NCBI GenBank assembly: GCA_964571235.1
Contig: CAZNAI010000003.1
Span: 62,001 to 126,000, forward strand
Reading direction: 5' to 3'
Length of the DNA stretch: 64,000 nt
Origin: JACRAV01 sp964571235
GTDB lineage: Bacteria; Zixibacteria; MSB-5A5; GN15; FEB-12
The notes under the pieces are model-generated. The model searched no databases. It saw only the letters and a program-made list of their open reading frames with translations, and had not been told where the DNA came from. Of this stretch, positions 59,660 through 64,000 are shown one piece after another. Both the position numbers and the translations under genes were made by a program. Position 1 is the stretch's first letter, and the number at the start of each line of letters is the position of its first letter.

Positions 59660-59989
59660 TCGATATTCCTGTTCCGGCAGGTCTTGCGATGTCCGCGCCA
59701 AGCGGACAGCGTGTGACCTGCCGGTTTCATTCAGGCAAATCGTGTCAGGTCACACCTTGTCCTGCCTGCGGCGGGCCAAGTCAAGACCTGACCCAACAGT
59801 GTACCACAATCAAACGGGCAGACGAGGGCGTCTGCCGCGCACATGTACGACTGTATTTGGACCCTTCGACAAGCTCAGGGTGAAGTCGGGAAGAGAAGGA
59901 GTTGGAAGAATAGACTACTATAATGTCCACCGACTTGGCGTCCATCTGACTTCAGGCTGAGCCTGTCGAAGCCTCTATTCCGATTTGTA
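59660..59989. repeat. 330-base repeat block between transporter and M1-like gene
   Basis: CCGGCAGGTC...GACCTGCCGG with an inner TGTCCGC/GCGGACA hairpin (59674-59724); GTCAGGTC...GACCTGAC (59744-59792); GGCAGACG-AGGG-CGTCTGCC (59817-59836, inverted copy of 14791-14810); CCCTTCGACAAGCTCAGGGTGAAG (59866-59890) and its inverse (59948-59975). No gene is seen; the first hairpin may end transcription of the transporter gene. Confidence 0.85.
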
Positions 59990-62194
59990 CTATTCGTGGC
60001 CGAGGACCGAGAAGAATTCGTTAAAGACAAATTCTTTTGGTTTCTTGTCAAACGGTCCGAGTGCCAGTTCGGTTTTCCCTGAGGTCACTGTCTGCCGCAC
60101 AAGAGTGGTTGTGCCGTCTTCAAAGTTCACACGACAGATCACCGGGAATGAAAAACTGGGGAGCATGTTGCCTGTTGTAATAGAACCGGTAATCCCCCAC
60201 TTGTCCCCTTGTGCGGCAATCGTGTACTTATTTTCAAATTTGGGGAGGTTGCGGCCATAGACCCATTGGTCGAAGAACCAGCCGAGCGGCTTACCGTAAT
60301 GTTGCTCGGCCAGTTTTTCCAGCAGAGTGTTGGACATCGGTGTGGTGTCGGCGGTGTGCATGTAATCGATCATGAATTTGAGAAATTCCCGGTCAGAATT
60401 CTTCTCGATATCAAACATCAGGTATCTGAGCATGTGCAGAACCCAGGATCCCTTGGTCACGCGCAGTTCCACCGGAACTCGTTCACCGGCGGCGAGGGGT
60501 TGGTCCAGCCCTAAGTCGGCTTTTGTATAAATGACATCGCGTTGGCCCAGCAATTCTGAGAAAAAGACGCCTTCAGCAAGCGGCGGGGTTTGCGAAGTGA
60601 GGAACATAGTGCCGAGATAATACGGCGCCGATTCGATCAGCCAAGACTCGCGTCCCGAGGCGATGCGGAGCCGGTGACCGAACCATTGCTTGGACATTTC
60701 CACCCCGGCGTCCAGATACAAGCCTCCTGCTCCGGGCAAAAGACACTTTACTTGCGGCACACAGACCAGGCCGGGCATCGAGGGTCCCTCGAGCGGAAAG
60801 ACAGTGATCGAGTCGGCGTACTTCACTTTTCCGAACCGAGCGGTGAAATAATCAAGGGCCGCCATCACCGGCGGCTGATAAGTCTCGTCGTCGATGAAAC
60901 AATCGTACTTTGATTTACTGATCTCCTTGGATTTTAGAAAGGTGACGGGTTGCCCCGCGGTGGTCGTCTGACTGATCGGTGTGTATCCGCCGACATGTCC
61001 CTTGAAGAAAAACCACTGATACGGATTTACCGGCGCCGCAGTCAGCCAAGATTTGCCGCCTTTGATTTCCGGAAAGACGGTCACACCTGGTACGAGATAC
61101 TCATTCCCTTTCGGCGCTACGAATGTGACTTTGACCGGGGCAACCGACGGATTTTCGACAAAAGGAAACGCCTGGACATAATTGGTCCCGTGATAATACA
61201 CCGTAATTGCTATCGTGTCGCCGCGATGGACATAGCGCGGAAGGATGACGCCGACAAACGGGAATCCCCCCCCTCGACGTACAAAGTCGAGCGTCTTTCC
61301 CTCGAAGAGAAGAGAATCTTCCTTCAGCGTGCCGTTCAGATAGAGCGAAGAAAAGCGTAGCGAGTCCGTCAGCACTTCCAGTTGAATGACGCACTTGGCG
61401 TCATCAAGAGAGTTGCCATCCGGGCCGCCCATAGTCAGAACAGCGGTTCGTCCGACAGTTTTGGTTTGATAGGCCGCTGACGAAAGCGAACGATCATCGG
61501 ATGCTCCGGCCGACTCACGGCGCATCGAGACGCCGTCGGTGGTGACCAGATCATTGGGGTATTTTTCAAATCCAACCCGGACTTCATCGGGGCGGTTCGG
61601 ATCGAACGAATAGGTATACCGGTTGAAATCAGCCCAGAAGTAGCCGTCGTCTTTTCGTTCGTAACAGGAACGCAGAAGTTGAAAATAGTTGTCCCGCTCA
61701 TGCCCCAGCACCGGCCGGAAGAAGACTTCTCCCTGCGCCTGCTTGGTGGCGAGATTGTATTCTTTCCATTCGAGTGTTGCGGGGAGGAAATTGAACTTCC
61801 CTTTCAGGCGAAGATCGAAATCATCGGCCATCCGAATGAAACAATTCTCAAACGCCTCATGCACTGACGAATCCCCGCAGGCGTACCAGAGGTCCATCCG
61901 CTCGGAGTGCGAAGGGACAGTGATGTCGCATCGTCCCTTGCCGATGAAAATCGCAGTAGTCGGCCGGCCAAGCATCGGACGCGCGAGATAGAATTTGCCT
62001 TCGGTGAACGTGAAAGTCGCCAGATCTTTCTTGTACACAAAGTTGGTAACAGTCGCAAATTCGACCGGAGCGCTCAATAGATCGTAATCGACCGCACCGT
62101 ACAACTGCTTGAAGGATTTTAGGAATGGAGAATCGGCCGCATGAATTGTGGCGGCCCAGAGAACCAGTAGCGTAATCAGTAAACACTTTTTCAT
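59990..62194 (-). CDS. secreted M1-aminopeptidase-like protein lacking the zinc motif (paralogue)
   Basis: 734 residues with a signal peptide ('MKKCLLITLLVLWAATIHA'). It parallels 19796-21982 over its length ('KKDLATFTFTEGKFYLARPMLGRPTTAIFIGKG' against 'VKDVATFRFGKGTMLLQRPVHGRPTLAAFVGQG'). The C-terminal M1-like part reads 'VEMSKQWFGHRL' where HExxHxWxGN would be, so both zinc histidines are lost, and 'LIESAPYYLG' replaces the NEGFA segment. 'SWVLHMLRYLMFD' and 'LAEQHYGKPLGWFFDQWVYGRNLPKF' match M1 peptidases. Probably a non-catalytic cell-envelope or periplasmic protein. Confidence 0.75.
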   Translation of the reverse strand: MKKCLLITLLVLWAATIHAADSPFLKSFKQLYGAVDYDLLSAPVEFATVTNFVYKKDLATFTFTEGKFYLARPMLGRPTTAIFIGKGRCDITVPSHSERMDLWYACGDSSVHEAFENCFIRMADDFDLRLKGKFNFLPATLEWKEYNLATKQAQGEVFFRPVLGHERDNYFQLLRSCYERKDDGYFWADFNRYTYSFDPNRPDEVRVGFEKYPNDLVTTDGVSMRRESAGASDDRSLSSAAYQTKTVGRTAVLTMGGPDGNSLDDAKCVIQLEVLTDSLRFSSLYLNGTLKEDSLLFEGKTLDFVRRGGGFPFVGVILPRYVHRGDTIAITVYYHGTNYVQAFPFVENPSVAPVKVTFVAPKGNEYLVPGVTVFPEIKGGKSWLTAAPVNPYQWFFFKGHVGGYTPISQTTTAGQPVTFLKSKEISKSKYDCFIDDETYQPPVMAALDYFTARFGKVKYADSITVFPLEGPSMPGLVCVPQVKCLLPGAGGLYLDAGVEMSKQWFGHRLRIASGRESWLIESAPYYLGTMFLTSQTPPLAEGVFFSELLGQRDVIYTKADLGLDQPLAAGERVPVELRVTKGSWVLHMLRYLMFDIEKNSDREFLKFMIDYMHTADTTPMSNTLLEKLAEQHYGKPLGWFFDQWVYGRNLPKFENKYTIAAQGDKWGITGSITTGNMLPSFSFPVICRVNFEDGTTTLVRQTVTSGKTELALGPFDKKPKEFVFNEFFSVLGHE

Positions 62195-62232
62195 ATCAGT
62201 CCCTGCCTTGGAACATTATACACTGTGACGTC

Positions 62233-62808
62233 CTACAAAGACGCGGCGGCGCCCGGTTTATCCAAAGCGATCTGCCGCTCGTGATTTTCGAGAATAGTCA
62301 ATAGATTAACATACTTTTGTTCATAGTCGGGGTGGGCCGGCACAAAACGATACTGCGGATGACCCGACCAAACTTCCCGCAATGCAGATTCAATACGCAG
62401 AGCTTCGTCGGTTGTTTCGGTCCGTACCGCATCTTTCTGGTAGAACTCTTCCCCGAGTCGCGCCGCCGATCCCAAATGCACGACCAGATCATACCTCAAA
62501 TACTCATGGCTGATCGTTGTGCCGACTGCGTCCATCGCCGAGGGGTGAAAGGCAAAGGCATCGAGTGTGCCGCGGTCGGTGATAAACGACCGCCCCGCCG
62601 CCGCTTTTTCCCGTTCGGATTGACAACGATAAATTTCTAAATGAAAAGCCATCCAGTCGTTTCGTATGTGGGGATTGTCCTGCAAAAGACGGCGAGCGAT
62701 TTCGTCAAAGAACAAATACGCGGCGAAAGCCGGGTCCTGCTTAAGTCGATTGATACATTCAGATTTCCCCGAAGCCGGGGCGCCCGTAATGACAATGCGA
62801 CTGACCAT
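62233..62808 (-). CDS. NadR-like AAA/P-loop ATPase
   Basis: 191 residues with Walker A 'GAPASGKSE' (residues 8-16) and 'FITDRGTLDAFAF' as the likely Walker B/DRG segment. It fits the AAA_28 or NadR ribosylnicotinamide-kinase-like P-loop family, which acts on nucleosides or proteins. Without further motifs the substrate remains open. The upstream (on this strand) neighbour is divergent. A repeat-free 38-base gap separates it from the M1-like gene. Confidence 0.8.
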   Translation of the reverse strand: MVSRIVITGAPASGKSECINRLKQDPAFAAYLFFDEIARRLLQDNPHIRNDWMAFHLEIYRCQSEREKAAAGRSFITDRGTLDAFAFHPSAMDAVGTTISHEYLRYDLVVHLGSAARLGEEFYQKDAVRTETTDEALRIESALREVWSGHPQYRFVPAHPDYEQKYVNLLTILENHERQIALDKPGAAASL

Positions 62809-62922
62809 ACCCGCGTGAATCTACCGGGACAGAACAAGAGAGTCAAGCGGTGGACTTGTGTACAAAAGCTCCGCCGGGTATACTGAGCAAAAGAAATAGT
62901 ATTAGTTACTTACGGACTATCT

Positions 62923-64000
62923 ATGGGAATCCCGATTGACTCGATTCAGGCGTATCTGAAAGAACACGAACTCGACGGTTGGCTTCTGGCCGATTTTCAC
63001 GGCCGCAATGAGATCGCCATGCGCCTTTTGGACATCCACGGCATGCTCACGCGGCGGGCGTTTTACTTCATTCCGGTTACCGGACAGCCAACGGCACTGG
63101 TCAATCCGATTGAGGCGGAGAAATTCAAACATCTTCCGGGAAAACTCCAACCCTGCTTGGGATACAAACGGCTGGAATCAGATTTGGCAGAATTGCTCAA
63201 AGGGAGCCGCCGGATTGCCATGGAATATTCTCCGAAGGGCCGTCTGCCCTACCTTGGCATGGTCGACGCCGGCACTATTGAACTGGTGCGCTTGTGCGGA
63301 TGCGAAATCGTCTCTTCGGCTGATCTGGTGGCCGCTTTCCAGGCGGTGCTGTCGGCCGAACAAATCGCCACTCATAGAATCGCGGCGCACAATCTGATCG
63401 AGATCAAATCAGCCGCCTTTGCTTTCATCGCGCAGGCGCTCAAAGACGGCAAGCGAATCACCGAGTACGATGTCGTGCAGTTCGTCTTGCAGAAATTCGA
63501 AGCTACCGATATGACCACCGATCACTCGCCGATCTGCGGGGTCGATGCCCATGCTGGTGATCCGCACTACGAACCGCTGGCGGGGAGTTCAAGTGAGATC
63601 AAAAAGGGTCAGCTAATCCTTTTGGATATCTGGGCGAAACTGAAAACCGACAAAGCCGCCTTTGCCGATATTACCTGGATGGCCTTTGCTGGAACTGCCA
63701 GCGAGATTCCCGCTCGATATGTCGAGATGTTTGCAGTCCTGACAAATGCCCGCGATGCCGCTGTCACCTTCCTGCGCGAGAATATCGACAAACGACCCGT
63801 CCACGGCTGGGAAGTTGACGATGCCTGCCGAAATGTGATCGCCGCGGCCGGATACGGCGAGCGATTCTTTCACCGAACCGGACACAGTATCACCGAAAGC
63901 ACCCACGGCACCGGGCCGAATATCGATAACCTCGAAACCGAAGACCAACGTCGGCTGGCCAAAGGACACTTGTTCTCAATCGAACCGGGGATTTATCTCC
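62923..64000 (+). CDS. M24-family metallopeptidase (Xaa-Pro peptidase-like), cut by window edge
   Basis: The first 359 residues, running past the right edge. N-terminal creatinase-like domain ('HELDGWLLADFHGRNEIAM', 'RAFYFIPVTGQPTALV'), then the pita-bread domain with metal ligands D235 ('LLDIWAK'), D249 ('FADITW'), H321 ('RTGHSI') and E354 ('SIEPG'); the last ligand is outside the window. It should remove N-terminal residues before proline in the cytoplasm. The ATG at 62923 is 13 bases after a GGA; no other start fits better. Confidence 0.93.
   Translation, partial: MGIPIDSIQAYLKEHELDGWLLADFHGRNEIAMRLLDIHGMLTRRAFYFIPVTGQPTALVNPIEAEKFKHLPGKLQPCLGYKRLESDLAELLKGSRRIAMEYSPKGRLPYLGMVDAGTIELVRLCGCEIVSSADLVAAFQAVLSAEQIATHRIAAHNLIEIKSAAFAFIAQALKDGKRITEYDVVQFVLQKFEATDMTTDHSPICGVDAHAGDPHYEPLAGSSSEIKKGQLILLDIWAKLKTDKAAFADITWMAFAGTASEIPARYVEMFAVLTNARDAAVTFLRENIDKRPVHGWEVDDACRNVIAAAGYGERFFHRTGHSITESTHGTGPNIDNLETEDQRRLAKGHLFSIEPGIYL

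Overview
The window looks like a piece of a Gram-negative chromosome from the FCB side of the bacterial tree, most like candidate phylum Zixibacteria or a close relative. This is inferred from a secreted protein ending in a YPNPFN-type sorting domain, a second ending in dockerin-like repeats of the form VDIxDLSALIDYLYI-FTP, many lipoproteins, and mosaic hairpin repeats in the intergenic DNA. No rRNA or tRNA gene was found, so the placement rests on protein features recalled from memory.

Layout. 0-5.8 kb: a coupled epimerase/membrane protein/aminotransferase operon (cut by the left edge), a Memo-AMMECR1 fusion, and an SPFH-NfeD pair. 6.4-9.1 kb: a methyltransferase, then a minus-strand redox operon (OsmC, DUF302, a tiny membrane protein interrupted by an in-frame UGA, FmdB zinc ribbon, thioredoxin-fold lipoprotein). 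9.3-19.6 kb: a HhH protein, a DNA-alkylation-repeat protein, oligoendopeptidase F, an ECF42-type sigma factor with its YCII partner, a secreted beta-propeller protein, a CDGSH/4Fe-4S protein, TrmO, HflX and a CheY-like receiver. 19.8-34.3 kb: a degenerate M1-peptidase-like protein, a Crp/Fnr regulator, an ECF transporter S component, methyltransferases, UvrA, a TPR lipoprotein-like protein, Rex with its operator, alanine racemase and a LytS/LytTR two-component pair. 34.5-48.7 kb: a large secreted FG-GAP/thrombospondin/dockerin protein, a hydrolase, an ABC ATPase, and the replication region (recF, dnaN, a candidate oriC, dnaA) followed by Mrp and an Rrf2 regulator. 49.1-51.4 kb: a compact MvaI/BcnI-type restriction-modification cassette flanked by repeats. 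52-64 kb: lspA-dksA-ileS, a lipoprotein, DedA, an AspT-family transporter, a second degenerate M1-like protein, a NadR-like ATPase and a partial M24 peptidase.

Most notable observations: (1) a candidate selenoprotein at 8076-8252, with UGA at a position where the family I recall has cysteine, and a downstream hairpin whose loop GGUC matches the E. coli fdhF SECIS; (2) a dnaA-dnaN intergenic region with the order DnaA box, G/C cluster, DnaA-trios, AT-rich DNA; (3) about 22 short hairpin elements that start with GTAGGTC/GTAGGG and often end with GACATC, with arms that differ but stay complementary; (4) a restriction-modification cassette with a predicted controller protein, a palindromic operator and a leaderless promoter; (5) two paralogous M1-like proteins that both lack the HExxH zinc motif.

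All functional names come from reading motifs, not from database searches. Regions with heavy repeat content (5.8-6.4, 27.8-28.3, 48.7-49.1, 51.4-52.0, 56.8-57.4 and 59.7-60.0 kb) contain no convincing genes.
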